A DNA stretch of 30,071 bases, from assembly GCA_003501565.1 (NCBI GenBank), contig DNPC01000345.1, positions 1 through 30,071 on the forward strand. Reading direction: 5' to 3'. Of the stretch, positions 7,633 to 17,171 are shown in pieces. The notes under the pieces are model-generated. The model did not search any database. It was given only the letters and a program-made list of their open reading frames with translations, and was not told the origin of the DNA. The stretch is from Planctomycetaceae bacterium (GTDB lineage Bacteria > Planctomycetota > Planctomycetia > Pirellulales > Pirellulaceae). The position numbers and the translations under genes are program-made. Each line of letters starts with the position of its first letter. The first letter of the stretch is position 1.

Positions 7633-9303
7633 TTTAGATCCGGCAAAGACTTAAGACTACCTGGCTGCCGATGGATTGCGATCCCTGCGGCGTTTTTGGC
7701 ATACGTCTTCTTGATTGAGGTTGCACCAAGTGCAGAACCCATTGCTCGTCCCAATATATTGATTGCAATATCTGATGATCAAAGCTACCCCCATGCGTCG
7801 GCGTATGGTGAACCAGTTGTTCAGACACCAGCGTTTGATCGTGTAGCCCGAAGCGGCGTGTTGTTCAACAATGCGTTTACGCCCTGCCCAGGTTGTAGTC
7901 CAATGCGGGCTGCGTTCTTGACGGGACAGCACGTTTGGCAGATTCGCCACGCAGGTACACATGCAAGTTCTTTCCCAAAGGAACTCAAGACGTTTACAGG
8001 CGAACTTGAAAAGGCCGGTTACCGCATTGGTTACACCGGTAAGCCCTGGGGTCCCGGGAATCATCGCGTTTCCGGTTGGGAGCAAAATCCCGTGGGAAAG
8101 TCGTACTCGAAACTAAAAACGAAATCACCACCCGGCATTAGCGCGACCGACTACGCGAAAAATTTCGAAGCGTTTTTGGACGAGCAATCGTCTACCGCGG
8201 GCCCGTTTTGTTTTTGGTATGGCGGCCATGAGCCACATCGCAGTTTTGAAAAGGGCGCTGGCAAGAAGGCCGGCTTGGACCCTGCATCGGTCCGTGTACC
8301 CAAGTTTCTCCCCGACAGCGACGAGATCCGAGCTGACCTGACCGACTACTATGCTGAAATCAACTGGTTCGACTTGCACCTTGGCCGAATGCTGGACAGC
8401 CTCCAGGAACGAGGAATCCTAGAGAACACACTCGTTATCGTTACCAGCGACAACGGAATGGCATTTCCACGCGCAAAGGCGAACTTGTACGAATACGGCA
8501 TTCACATGCCACTCGCGATCGCTTGGCAAGCCGGTCCGGTCAGTGGGGGCATTCAGGAGGATGCTCTGGTCAGTTTGCTGGACGTAACAGCCACCGTTTA
8601 CGCAGCGGCAGATGTCGCCGAGCCGGCCGGACAACCTCTTTCCGGTCGGTCACTGCTGCCACTGCTTTCACAAACAACTTCGGCTGCTGAACCGAATGAG
8701 AGTCGGCAAGCAGTTTTCGCAGGCCGCGAACGCCATTCATCGTCACGGTTCAATTCACTGGGCTATCCCTGTCGTTGCGTTCGCACCAAAGAGTACCTGT
8801 ACATACGCAACTTCAAACCAGAACGATGGCCCGCAGGTCCGGGGCAGAAATATTCATCGGCGAAGTTCAATCAAGCTGGTGAATTGGTCGAGACGACTCT
8901 TGGTCCGGCCCACGGAGGCTACCATGACATCGACGCCTGCCCCAGTTTATCTTGGATGATTGCTAACCGGGAAAAGCCAAACGTAAAACCCTATTTCGAA
9001 GCCGCGGTAGCGTTGCGGCCCGCCGAAGAGTTGTATTCGATTGGCAATGACCCGGCCTGCATGGTCAACTTGGCCGACTCAGCCGAACATGCTGCCGAGT
9101 TGCAATTGCATCGCAAGATACTCATGGATGAGCTGCATCGCACAGGCGATTTACGTGCAATTGCACCGGACCAAGGCGATGAATGGGAAACATATCCTCG
9201 CTATAGCGGCCTGCGATGGTTCCCCATTCCTCAATGGGCCAAGGAGAATCCGAGTTCTGTCCCTGAACAAACTTGGCTGGACGAGCGCAGACCGAGAGAC
9301 TAA
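7630..9303 (+). CDS. Exported sulfatase, heparan N-sulfatase (sulfamidase)-like
   Basis: A 557-residue type I sulfatase of the alkaline-phosphatase superfamily that hydrolyses sulfate esters or sulfamates, probably from polysaccharides. The N-terminus has a hydrophobic signal segment (AIPAAFLAYVFLIEVAPSAE). Metal binding is shown by ISDDQSYPHASAYG. The formylglycine site is Cys89 in CSPMRAAFLTG, a Cys-type signature that must be oxidised by a formylglycine-generating enzyme not found in this window. Further conserved parts are GYTGKPWGPGNH, the GGHEPHRSF His cluster and VTSDNGMAFPRAK with the later metal-binding Asp and Asn. The DDQSYPHASAYG and GPGNH features are like sulfamidase (SGSH) relatives. 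Planctomycetes carry many such genes. The regulator upstream could control it, but no operator is visible. Confidence 0.93.
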   Translation: MFRSGKDLRLPGCRWIAIPAAFLAYVFLIEVAPSAEPIARPNILIAISDDQSYPHASAYGEPVVQTPAFDRVARSGVLFNNAFTPCPGCSPMRAAFLTGQHVWQIRHAGTHASSFPKELKTFTGELEKAGYRIGYTGKPWGPGNHRVSGWEQNPVGKSYSKLKTKSPPGISATDYAKNFEAFLDEQSSTAGPFCFWYGGHEPHRSFEKGAGKKAGLDPASVRVPKFLPDSDEIRADLTDYYAEINWFDLHLGRMLDSLQERGILENTLVIVTSDNGMAFPRAKANLYEYGIHMPLAIAWQAGPVSGGIQEDALVSLLDVTATVYAAADVAEPAGQPLSGRSLLPLLSQTTSAAEPNESRQAVFAGRERHSSSRFNSLGYPCRCVRTKEYLYIRNFKPERWPAGPGQKYSSAKFNQAGELVETTLGPAHGGYHDIDACPSLSWMIANREKPNVKPYFEAAVALRPAEELYSIGNDPACMVNLADSAEHAAELQLHRKILMDELHRTGDLRAIAPDQGDEWETYPRYSGLRWFPIPQWAKENPSSVPEQTWLDERRPRD

Positions 9304-9380
9304 CCCCAACTGTCTTGCCCTGTCGAGCTGGCCCTGTCGATTCCCCACATCGAGCTGGCTGGTTCGTCCACCGCTACCAG

Positions 9381-10163
9381 TTAGAGGCTTTTAAGAAACT
9401 TGATCGCGTTGCTCAGTTCCGTTAGTGCATCGCGGCTTGCGGGTCGATCGACAACAAACCAGCCGCGATACGGAACGTCTTCAAGCACCGCAAGTATTTG
9501 TTCAAACTCAGCGCTACCTTGGCCTAGTGGAACACTTAGACCGCGGCCAAGGCTCAGGTCACGCACACCGTCGCAAGCGGTAACACTCAAGATCCGTGCG
9601 GCTGCAGCTTTAGTGCTTTCGCCCGAGAAATTCTGCTGGACGATCAACGAACCAGGATTGTAAGCGACGCCAATTGCCCTTTCCGGCAGTGAATCCAGCA
9701 GCTCCACCAGTCTCTCAACAGGTTCACTACCGGTTTCACAGGCCAGCAATGTTCCAACGTGCTGACCAAAGTGTGCCAGATCTGCCAAACTCTCCTGCAG
9801 CTGCCCGTAGGCCACACTTTCAGTATCTTCGGGAATCATCCCCACCGAGTTTACGAGCACACGCGTACCAAGCCGGTACGCCGTCTTCATCGCCGCCTTC
9901 GTCGCGTCGATCCTCCGCTCCAAATCATCCGCCACATCGTATCCTCGCCGCGTCTGGAACCTGGCTGTTGCAACCTGCAGATTCAGATCATTCATTACTT
10001 TCTTCAATTGCCGAATCCCTGTATCGGTAATTTCCTTCGGCCAGTGCGAATTTCGTAGATCGATTTCTACCCCACTCGCGCCCAATCGATGAGCAGTGTG
10101 CAAAGCTTGCTTGAGTGGTTGATTCAGGCAACCTAACCCAACCGCAATATTTAGTTCTGGCAC
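9381..10163 (-). CDS. Sugar phosphate isomerase/epimerase family protein (xylose-isomerase-like TIM barrel)
   Basis: A 260-residue cytoplasmic protein with no signal peptide and the pattern of the AP-endonuclease-2/xylose-isomerase TIM barrel: an N-terminal strand NIAVGLGCLNQ, then ALHTAHRLGASGVEIDLR, a middle RVLVNSVGMIP strand, LACETGSEPVERLVELLDSL, IGVAYNPGSLIV, and a final YRGWFVVDRP strand. The family uses a divalent metal held by Glu, Asp and His to isomerise or epimerise sugars; the substrate is unknown. The GTG start at 10163 is supported by GAGGA six bases upstream (10170-10174 read on the minus strand). That ribosome-binding site lies inside the first codons of the divergent 954-residue gene. 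The product ends IKFLKSL, a normal end for this family. Confidence 0.82.
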   Translation of the reverse strand: MPELNIAVGLGCLNQPLKQALHTAHRLGASGVEIDLRNSHWPKEITDTGIRQLKKVMNDLNLQVATARFQTRRGYDVADDLERRIDATKAAMKTAYRLGTRVLVNSVGMIPEDTESVAYGQLQESLADLAHFGQHVGTLLACETGSEPVERLVELLDSLPERAIGVAYNPGSLIVQQNFSGESTKAAAARILSVTACDGVRDLSLGRGLSVPLGQGSAEFEQILAVLEDVPYRGWFVVDRPASRDALTELSNAIKFLKSL

Positions 10164-10164
10164 A

Positions 10165-13029
10165 ATGATTCCTCAGGCGTTTCCAGCGAAGATCCAGTAC
10201 GTCCGCGCGACGACGGCTTTGGCCAGTATTGTGCTCAATTTCGTTGTGCTCGCTAGCGTCAACGCACAAGATCTGCTCAGCGAATTAGTCGCTCGCTGGG
10301 ACTTCCAACAAGCCGAAGATCGCAACATGGACCTCAAGCCAGACGGCTGGCGGAGGGTTCTAGACCAAGAACACCCGGTCTACATAGATCTAACGATTGC
10401 TCCCCGCGACCAAGAAGCCGGCCAAGCAGCCAAAGAAGCTCAGCGGACTTTGGCAGTGATTATGCACCGAATTAAAACCGGTGATTTCCAGAGCAACTAC
10501 GTTCCAGAACGCCTTCCACCAGAGTTGGCCAGCTTCATGGATCGCTACGTCTTGCACAAGTGCCTGCATGTCAAGATGGACGGCGGGTCCGCCGAACGCG
10601 TTTCTCCCCACTTTCCAATTGATGCCCGGTTCGCGTACAGCCTGCAAGGCAGCATTCAAACTCAGAACTTGCACGGCCATCGTGCGTGGATTGAGTTACA
10701 GCTACTAGATGAAAACATGGCGGTTGTGGAAGTACAACGCACCGCCTTTACTTCAGGTACTTCACCCTGGAAACGCTACGAAACTCTAGGGGCCTCAAAT
10801 CCGTCACGGCGCCTCAAATGGGGAAGGGTACACGTCAAAGTTGAACCCGATCCGAAAGCGCTACACTTCGTTGGCACCGCCAGCTTCGACACGATTGAGG
10901 TCTATCGACTACCACGGTTGAGTCTCACAACGGAGCTCCCCCAACATATCGCTGCTCCTGGGCAGCCGTTCGAAGTGGTTTGCACCGGCATGGGGCTCAG
11001 GAAAGCCAACTCAGAAGTGCTGTTCACGCTGCACGATAGCGATGACAACCTTGTCAAGAAACAACAAGTTCGACTTCGGCGGCTTGAAGTTACACCATCG
11101 CCTAACAGCTTAAAAGATGACCAAAGTAATCCCCCACCTGGCCTGATGGTTGAGCAATCAACCAGAGTCTACGATGGAGCTGCCACTTGGGGTATCACTC
11201 TCGATTCACCGGGACTCTATCGAGTGCGTGTGGATCTAGGAAACCGAAGTATCGACAGCCGGTACCGCGAAATACTACTCGCTGTCATGCCGCCAGAGCA
11301 ACGCATCAAGGCAGGTCCCTTCAGTTGGTCGATCCCCGAGTTTGGCAATTATCTACAGCCCGAGGATCTACCATCATTTGTTGGTCGATTTGGTGCATCC
11401 CGAGTCAAAGTACCAGCCTGGTTTGACGCAGAAGACATCGACACTCCCAAACGACTTGGGCGGATGGTTGACCAGCTACAAGAAATTGGCACGCGGACCA
11501 TTGGCCGTCTCGATACGCCACCGGCGTCGTATGGGATCAACGGAGATGATCAAACGCTCGCTCTGGCAATGTTGCGCGAACGTGCGTCCTGGGAAGAAAT
11601 GATCGCCCCAGTTCTCACGAAAATGGGGATGAAGATGACGTGGTACCAAATCGGCGACGACGACGACCTGAGCCTCATGAGCCACGAAGACGTATCGACT
11701 CTGCTCACCGATGTACGTCGGCGGATGCAAACCTATTCCCAAGAGCTTCGCTTGGCGCTGAATTGGAATTGGCTAAGCGAAGTGCCTATGGACGAAAACG
11801 CTAGCTGGAATGCAACACACTACCGCACCTCCCCGCCGCTGGCTGCCGCCGAGTTGGCTGCAAACCTCGAAGGTGAAGGCCAGAGTCACGAAACTTGGAT
11901 CAACTTCGATCCCCTAAATCGTTCAGAATATTCTCTGCTGGACCGAGTCCGCGACTTCGTCGAACGCGCTATTGTGATTAAGCGTAGCAATGTCGATGCA
12001 GCGTTTCTGACGCAGCCAATGGATCCAGAGACTGGAATTCTTCTACCCGACGGAACCGTCGGCGAAATGTTGTTGCCGTGGCACACGATCGTCTCCAACC
12101 TAGGAGACGCCACCTACGCGGGGAGTATCCAATTACCCGGAGACAGCACAAACCACATTTTCGAATCCAACCAAGGTGGGTTGATGGTGCTGTGGAGCGA
12201 CAAACCACGTATCGAACAACTGTATCTAGGCGAAGACGTCAGCGCGATCGATATTTGGGGCAGAGAAGTCAACGTCGAGTCGACTCGGGCGGCTCACAAT
12301 GGCGCACCGGAACAAGCAATCAAAGTAACGAAATGGCCCATTCTCGTGCGCGGAATCGATATGAATGTCGTTCGTTGGCGGCAAAGATTCAGCGTAAACC
12401 TGACGCACCTGGCGAGTACACTTGGCGTTGAACAGCTATTACCGTTCACGATGGAAAATGCTTTTTCGCACACCGCTACCGGTGAATTGAGCTTGTACAG
12501 CCCGCTGCTGCTTGGAAAAGCGCGGGCCAAAAACCGCTTCGAATTACGTTCCGCTGGACAGATGCAACGACAACTGCAACTGGCGGTGCGCAACGATGCC
12601 TCGGCTGGACAGCACAAGCTACGTTTCGATTTCGATCTAGCAGCCGATCGCAGCTATCGTTTTGCCGTTTACCGTTCTATTCGACTTGGACTCGGCGATG
12701 TCGAGTTTTACTGGGACGCAGTTAAAGTTGACGACCACCGCGTTGAACTGAGACTTGAACTGCAGAATCATACAGCACAAGACGTACACTTCGATTGCAA
12801 GATATTTCCCGTCGGTCGTGCATATCATCGTATGAATATCATGAATGCCTCGCCGGGTGTGACCCTCAAGCAAAAGATGGTTCTCTCCCCGACAACGGAA
12901 AATGGGGACATCCGCATTCGCTGCGAGCAAATTGGTGTCGGCAGAATCCTAAACTACAGAATCAAGGTCGCGGATCCTGAGGAATCTAGTGCCAAGAACT
13001 CTGAGCCCGATTCGATTTCGGCTGGCTAG
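10165..13029 (+). CDS. Large exported protein of unknown function, possible glycoside-hydrolase-like architecture
   Basis: I do not recognise a named family. The 954-residue product begins with a signal peptide (TTALASIVLNFVVLASVNAQ, cleavage after NAQ likely). Residues about 40-260 look like beta-sandwich, carbohydrate-binding-type sequence (WDFQQAEDRN, then a run of aromatic-rich strands). Residues about 383-700 begin GPFSWSIPEFGNYL and alternate strands and helices as in a TIM barrel (FGASRVKVPAWFD, IGTRTIGRLDTPPASYG, LRLALNWNWLSEVP). The last 250 residues are beta-rich again. This three-part layout is common in exported glycosidases, but that is inference and no catalytic pair was assigned. 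The ATG at 10165 is the only start that keeps the signal peptide. The gene is one base from the divergent isomerase start and ends 258 bp before rpoD. Confidence 0.7.
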   Translation: MIPQAFPAKIQYVRATTALASIVLNFVVLASVNAQDLLSELVARWDFQQAEDRNMDLKPDGWRRVLDQEHPVYIDLTIAPRDQEAGQAAKEAQRTLAVIMHRIKTGDFQSNYVPERLPPELASFMDRYVLHKCLHVKMDGGSAERVSPHFPIDARFAYSLQGSIQTQNLHGHRAWIELQLLDENMAVVEVQRTAFTSGTSPWKRYETLGASNPSRRLKWGRVHVKVEPDPKALHFVGTASFDTIEVYRLPRLSLTTELPQHIAAPGQPFEVVCTGMGLRKANSEVLFTLHDSDDNLVKKQQVRLRRLEVTPSPNSLKDDQSNPPPGLMVEQSTRVYDGAATWGITLDSPGLYRVRVDLGNRSIDSRYREILLAVMPPEQRIKAGPFSWSIPEFGNYLQPEDLPSFVGRFGASRVKVPAWFDAEDIDTPKRLGRMVDQLQEIGTRTIGRLDTPPASYGINGDDQTLALAMLRERASWEEMIAPVLTKMGMKMTWYQIGDDDDLSLMSHEDVSTLLTDVRRRMQTYSQELRLALNWNWLSEVPMDENASWNATHYRTSPPLAAAELAANLEGEGQSHETWINFDPLNRSEYSLLDRVRDFVERAIVIKRSNVDAAFLTQPMDPETGILLPDGTVGEMLLPWHTIVSNLGDATYAGSIQLPGDSTNHIFESNQGGLMVLWSDKPRIEQLYLGEDVSAIDIWGREVNVESTRAAHNGAPEQAIKVTKWPILVRGIDMNVVRWRQRFSVNLTHLASTLGVEQLLPFTMENAFSHTATGELSLYSPLLLGKARAKNRFELRSAGQMQRQLQLAVRNDASAGQHKLRFDFDLAADRSYRFAVYRSIRLGLGDVEFYWDAVKVDDHRVELRLELQNHTAQDVHFDCKIFPVGRAYHRMNIMNASPGVTLKQKMVLSPTTENGDIRIRCEQIGVGRILNYRIKVADPEESSAKNSEPDSISAG

Positions 13030-13214
13030 CAATTGGGCAAGCTGGAGGGATGCAGCATCTTGTGTAAGCACAAGACGAAACGGAACCTGCAATCACGGCG
13101 GTTGTGCACGTAAGTAATTGTTCTCGTCAATTCTTCGCTTTGACGCTCATCGGAAATCGGGCCCGGCGTCGCAGGCACAGCAGCGATCGGCCTGAAATTT
13201 GAGGCTCCAAGATA

Positions 13215-13242
13215 AAGGCATGCCGGACAAGCCATGCCGGAC
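13215..13242. repeat. 14-bp tandem repeat forming alternative terminator arms
   Basis: AAGGCATGCCGGAC (13215-13228) and AAGCCATGCCGGAC (13229-13242) are adjacent and differ at one base. Each can pair with the single inverted copy at 13262-13274. Confidence 0.85.
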
Positions 13243-13279
13243 ACGCCACTTTGGCCAATGCCCGGCATGCTTGTTTTTT
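13227..13279 (+). terminator. Intrinsic terminator between the 954-residue gene and rpoD
   Basis: ACAAGC(C)ATGCCGG at 13227-13240 pairs with CCGGCATGCTTGT at 13262-13274, giving 13 pairs with one bulged C and a loop of about 21 bases. A run of six T follows at 13274-13279. The orientation suits the plus-strand gene ending at 13029. Read the other way, the first repeat copy with the following TTTATCTT on the minus strand could also end rpoD transcription. Confidence 0.65.
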
Positions 13280-13287
13280 AACGAACG

Positions 13288-14955
13288 CTAAGCGGCTGGC
13301 TTGAGATAGCTCGCCAGATGCTGGGCACGCACCGGATTTTGCATTTTGGCCACAGCCTTAGCTTCGATCTGACGCACTCGTTCCCGTGTGACTTTAAAGA
13401 TCCGCCCCACTTCTTCCAAAGTGTACGAATAACCGTCCACCAGGCCATATCGCAAGCGGATGATCTCACGCTCACGATAGGTGAGTGACTTAAGCAAGAC
13501 ATCGATCTTATCCCTCAGCAAACCATTGCCTGCATTGCGAATGGGATCATTGCCATCAACGTCTTCGATAAACTCACCAAAGCTGCTGTCTTCTCCCTCA
13601 CCCACCGGTCGGTCAATGCTGATTGGGTGCCGACCGATATCGAGTACACGCCGGACTTCCTCTAGCGGTACGTCAGTTTGCGCCGCGATCTCCTCCATTG
13701 ATGGCTCACGCTTGAGCTTCTGGACGAGTTCTTTTTGCACATTCCGCAAACGGCTCAGAACGTCAATCATATGCACCGGAATTCGAATTGTCCGAGCTTG
13801 ATCCGCAATCGCACGAGTAATGGCTTGACGAATCCACCACGTCGCGTACGTCGAAAACTTGAATCCGCGTCGATACTCGTATTTATCAACCGCACGCATC
13901 AGCCCGGTATTTCCTTCCTGAATCAGGTCCAGGAAACTCAGTCCACGATTGCGGTACTTTTTGGCAATTGAAACCACCAGGCGAAGATTGCCCTGCGAAA
14001 GCTCACGCTTGACGCTTTCAAACTCGCCGTAATGCTTGCGGACTTCCGCAATACGGTTCTTGAGACTTCGAGGACTTTCCTGAGTCTGCGCGATCAAACG
14101 ACGCAGCTCTTTGCGAAGTCGTTCGGCTTCGAAATGCTTCAGCGGTTGATTGTCTAGCTCGGCGATCCTGCCTTTCAAGGCATCCATCCGCTGCGAGATT
14201 TCCTCGAGTTGCTCGAGGTTAGGAACCACACGCCGGGATCGTAAGCTCAGCTCTTCTGCCAGGGTAATGCATTTCGTTCTTAGGCTGCGGTAACGTTTTA
14301 CCAACTCTGCCTTCTCTTTCGCCGTAATCGACTTGCGGACGATCTGAGAGAATGTCTTCCGTTTGTGGACAATGAGCTCCCGCAGTGTTCGTAGGTTGTG
14401 CGGCATTCGCGCGGAGATTTGCTCTTTGGTAAGACGCTCAGTAAGTGAAACCTTGATGGTTCGATCAAACGGTAACTTGCCTTCGTGAACCCGACGCAGA
14501 ATCGCTACAGTTTGTCGAAGAGCGAGGTCGTTTCCAAGCAGGCAGCGACGAAATCGCTTGCGGGTGATTTCGATCTTCTTCGCCAGCGCGATTTCTTCGT
14601 CGCGGTTAAAAAGAGGAATTTCCGCCATCTGATTTAAATACAAGCGAATCGGATCTTCGCTGAGCTTCGAATCGGATCCAGTGGCGGATGCATCGAAACG
14701 TTCTTCCTCTTCTTCGAGCGTCTCTTCAGCGATCGCGGGTAATGTCTCAACCGCTTGAGGCTGAGCGACCGCACCATCGGGTGCTTTGTCGCGGAGCTCA
14801 ATCCCCTTCTTGTCCAACTCTACCAAGAGGTTGTCAAGCTTTTCGCTGCTATTATCTTCGTCGGGGAGGTATTGGCCTACCTGTTCATAGGTCAGATAGC
14901 CTTGGTCGCGGCCGGTTGAGATAAGTTCGCGCAGCTTACAATCCATTACTTCCAC
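13288..14955 (-). CDS. rpoD: Primary RNA polymerase sigma factor, RpoD/SigA
   Basis: The 555-residue housekeeping sigma-70. Region 1.1 is at the N-terminus (LISTGRDQGYLTYEQVGQYL), region 1.2 at DPIRLYLNQMAEIPLFNRDEE, then a long non-conserved charged insert. Regions 2.1-2.4 run from LSQGNLRLVVSIAKKYRNRG through DLIQEGNTGLMRAV to FSTYATWWIRQAITRAI near residues 360-395, which read the -10 element. Region 3 follows, and region 4 ends with the -35-reading helix-turn-helix TLEEVGRIFKVTRERVRQIE near 510-530. The C-terminal LASYLKPA is standard. The GTG at 14955 has AAGGAG seven bases upstream; an ATG three codons later is the alternative. It lies 278 bp downstream of dnaG on the same strand, the classic macromolecular synthesis arrangement without rpsU. 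Confidence 0.97.
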   Translation of the reverse strand: MEVMDCKLRELISTGRDQGYLTYEQVGQYLPDEDNSSEKLDNLLVELDKKGIELRDKAPDGAVAQPQAVETLPAIAEETLEEEEERFDASATGSDSKLSEDPIRLYLNQMAEIPLFNRDEEIALAKKIEITRKRFRRCLLGNDLALRQTVAILRRVHEGKLPFDRTIKVSLTERLTKEQISARMPHNLRTLRELIVHKRKTFSQIVRKSITAKEKAELVKRYRSLRTKCITLAEELSLRSRRVVPNLEQLEEISQRMDALKGRIAELDNQPLKHFEAERLRKELRRLIAQTQESPRSLKNRIAEVRKHYGEFESVKRELSQGNLRLVVSIAKKYRNRGLSFLDLIQEGNTGLMRAVDKYEYRRGFKFSTYATWWIRQAITRAIADQARTIRIPVHMIDVLSRLRNVQKELVQKLKREPSMEEIAAQTDVPLEEVRRVLDIGRHPISIDRPVGEGEDSSFGEFIEDVDGNDPIRNAGNGLLRDKIDVLLKSLTYREREIIRLRYGLVDGYSYTLEEVGRIFKVTRERVRQIEAKAVAKMQNPVRAQHLASYLKPAA

Positions 14956-14968
14956 GGTTCAACTCCTT
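14953..14968 (-). promoter_or_regulatory. Strong ribosome-binding site of rpoD
   Basis: Read on the minus strand, AAGGAG (14968-14963) is followed by seven bases and the GTG at 14955. It favours GTG over the ATG at 14946, which would be 16 bases from the site. Confidence 0.75.
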
Positions 14969-15233
14969 TTGAATCGTCGGCGGTGACAACCTATCCGATG
15001 GAGCGGCAGGTTGCGATCTGATTGGGAACCCATCCTTGCTTCAGTGTCGCAGTGACAGTAGCTGCCACGAAAAACACTGCTTGAGACCTGGTTAGGTGGC
15101 GGGTCTCAGTATGCCGGCAAACAATTACTAAACAGAGTACGCGAGTTCCTCAGGTCGAGTGGGTCTTCCGCTGTGCTCCGACCGACTTCATTGTCCAGTC
15201 GAGAGTTAATTGCGGCAATTGTGACCGAGTGAA

Positions 15234-17171
15234 CTACTCCGATGCATTCTCCTGCTCATAACTTGCGTCATCGGGCGTGGCCGTTTCTTCGGACGTTGGA
15301 ATCTGTTGTTCCGAACCAGTCGACGAAGCGGCTTCATTTATCCCGTGTCGCAATTTTGCTTGCCTAATCACGTCCTGCAGCATGCTTAACTCCTCTTCCT
15401 CGGAAGCCGCATTCTGCAGTTGTTGTAGCTGGGCCTGTTGTCGTAAAGCATCTTGGCGCTGCCCCATCCGGAGCGTCAATACACGCAAGCGATCCTCAGC
15501 GGAATCGTTGGTTTTCTCCATTTTTGCAATGGCTTGCTCGTGCAGGGTTACCAATAAGCTTTTTAGTGTTGAATCCTCCAAATTGGTTAACACATTATCA
15601 AACTCCAGCGACTCTCCGCTGAACTCGAGTTGTTCGTACGCCGACAGCATTCGCTGCGACGCCTCGCACTCAAGCCAGCCCGCTTGCACTCTCTCGAGTG
15701 CGAGCGGGGCAACTTGCGGTGCCACCACAATCAATTCCAACAGTTCTCGTTCAAAGGGCGACAGGTCACCCGGCCGCAAGACACGATTCTTCACTTCTGG
15801 TTCATCACGTGCACGGCGATTGCTGTAACGTGATTGCCGATTACGGAGTTCCGTAAGCCGCTGCCGTAGGTTTTCTTCCGGCAACGAAAACTTCCTAGCC
15901 AGTCGCGGCAACACCTGATTTTGCCTGAGGCGAAACTGGTCGTTACTGATCAGACCACTATGTGGAACTTTCGCCAGAAGCTCGAGCATCTGCTCCACCG
16001 CCTGATTGGCGCGATGGGTGTCAATCAGCGGATCAAAACCCGTGGTAGCACGACGCATCTTGAATTCGAGAGCATCTACCGAGCTGGCGATAAGCGAATT
16101 TAGCTGCTCGAGCCCATGCTTCTGCAGATAGTCAGCCGGATCCATTCCATCGGGCAATGAAAGTACACGCACGTCCATTTGTGCGTGCAGAAAAAGCTCA
16201 AGGACATCATCACTTCGGCGCTGCCCCGCTTCATCACCATCCAGCAAAAGCACAACAGTATCACAGTAGTGCCGTAACATTCTTAGATGTGCTGCCCCGA
16301 GCGCCGTACCCAGCACTGCGACCGCATCGTCAACGCCACTCTGGTGCGCAAACATGACGTCGGTATAGCCCTCCATCACGATCGCTCGCCGAGCGTGCCT
16401 CATGTTGGTGCTAGCGATGTCGAAACCGTACAGCTGCTTGCTCTTTTGAAACAGCGTGGTCTCACGCGAATTGATATACTTGGCCCCTTCTTCGCCAGGC
16501 ATTACGCGACCGCCGAATGCAATCGTACGCTTTTCGCGATCACGAATAGGAAACATAATTCGGCCACGAAAGAAATCGTAGTAACCACCACGCTCTTTCT
16601 TGCCAGTCAGCCCTGCGGACTCCAGAACACGCGGGGCTAACTTCTGTTTCGGTGCAGCATCCTGCAACGCAGACCAACTGTTTGGCGAAACTCCGACGCC
16701 GAACCGCCGAATCGTAGCGTCGGTAAACCCCCGTCCTTTGAGATAGTCGATTGCGACCTGACCTTCTTCGGACTCGTATAGATTCTGCTCGAACCACTTC
16801 TGCGCCCACTCAAGCGCGCGGTACATCTCCGTCTTGGTGTCGATGTGTTTCTTGCGGGATCCACCGCCCGGACCTTTTCCGATCGGAATCCCGGCGCGAT
16901 CCGCGAGAGCTTTTAGGGCTTCACCGAATGTCAAACCCTCGTCTTGCATCAGAAATGCAAATGCATCGCCACCAAGATCGCATACCCAACACTTCCAAAT
17001 CTGTTTTTCAGGATTGACCTGTAGACTCGGCTTCGTGTCGCGGTGCCATGGGCATAGCCCCACGTAATTACGTCCCTGACGCCGCAACTCGAGCTTACTG
17101 CCGACAAGATCGACAATATCCGTTGCAGCGCGAACGCGTTCTTTGGTATCTAGGTCGAAGACGAACGACAC
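15234..17171 (-). CDS. dnaG: DNA primase DnaG
   Basis: A primase of about 645 residues that makes RNA primers at the replication fork together with DnaB. The N-terminal zinc ribbon is visible as CPWHRDTKPS and WKCWVCDLGG, giving Cys-His...Cys-Cys. The catalytic core has YYDFFRGRIMFPIRDREKR, ending with FGGRVM. The TOPRIM domain is AIVMEGYTDVMFAHQSG with its Glu near residue 267 and LLLDGDEAGQRRSDD near 309. The C-terminal part, with Gln- and Glu-rich coiled sequence, fits the helicase-interaction domain. Two in-frame GTGs are possible, 17177 and 17171. I prefer 17171 because GGAG (17180-17177, minus) stands five bases before it and overlaps the other. The product is slightly longer than the usual 580-620 residues, through the C-terminus. 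It is followed by rpoD. Confidence 0.96.
   Translation of the reverse strand: MSFVFDLDTKERVRAATDIVDLVGSKLELRRQGRNYVGLCPWHRDTKPSLQVNPEKQIWKCWVCDLGGDAFAFLMQDEGLTFGEALKALADRAGIPIGKGPGGGSRKKHIDTKTEMYRALEWAQKWFEQNLYESEEGQVAIDYLKGRGFTDATIRRFGVGVSPNSWSALQDAAPKQKLAPRVLESAGLTGKKERGGYYDFFRGRIMFPIRDREKRTIAFGGRVMPGEEGAKYINSRETTLFQKSKQLYGFDIASTNMRHARRAIVMEGYTDVMFAHQSGVDDAVAVLGTALGAAHLRMLRHYCDTVVLLLDGDEAGQRRSDDVLELFLHAQMDVRVLSLPDGMDPADYLQKHGLEQLNSLIASSVDALEFKMRRATTGFDPLIDTHRANQAVEQMLELLAKVPHSGLISNDQFRLRQNQVLPRLARKFSLPEENLRQRLTELRNRQSRYSNRRARDEPEVKNRVLRPGDLSPFERELLELIVVAPQVAPLALERVQAGWLECEASQRMLSAYEQLEFSGESLEFDNVLTNLEDSTLKSLLVTLHEQAIAKMEKTNDSAEDRLRVLTLRMGQRQDALRQQAQLQQLQNAASEEEELSMLQDVIRQAKLRHGINEAASSTGSEQQIPTSEETATPDDASYEQENASE

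Noticed and set aside
15082..15108. Hairpin TGAGACC/GGTCTCA between dnaG and rpoD as an attenuator
   Set aside because: The stem is only 7 bp with a 13-base loop, and the nearest T-run on the minus strand is about 8 bases away, so it is too weak to call.
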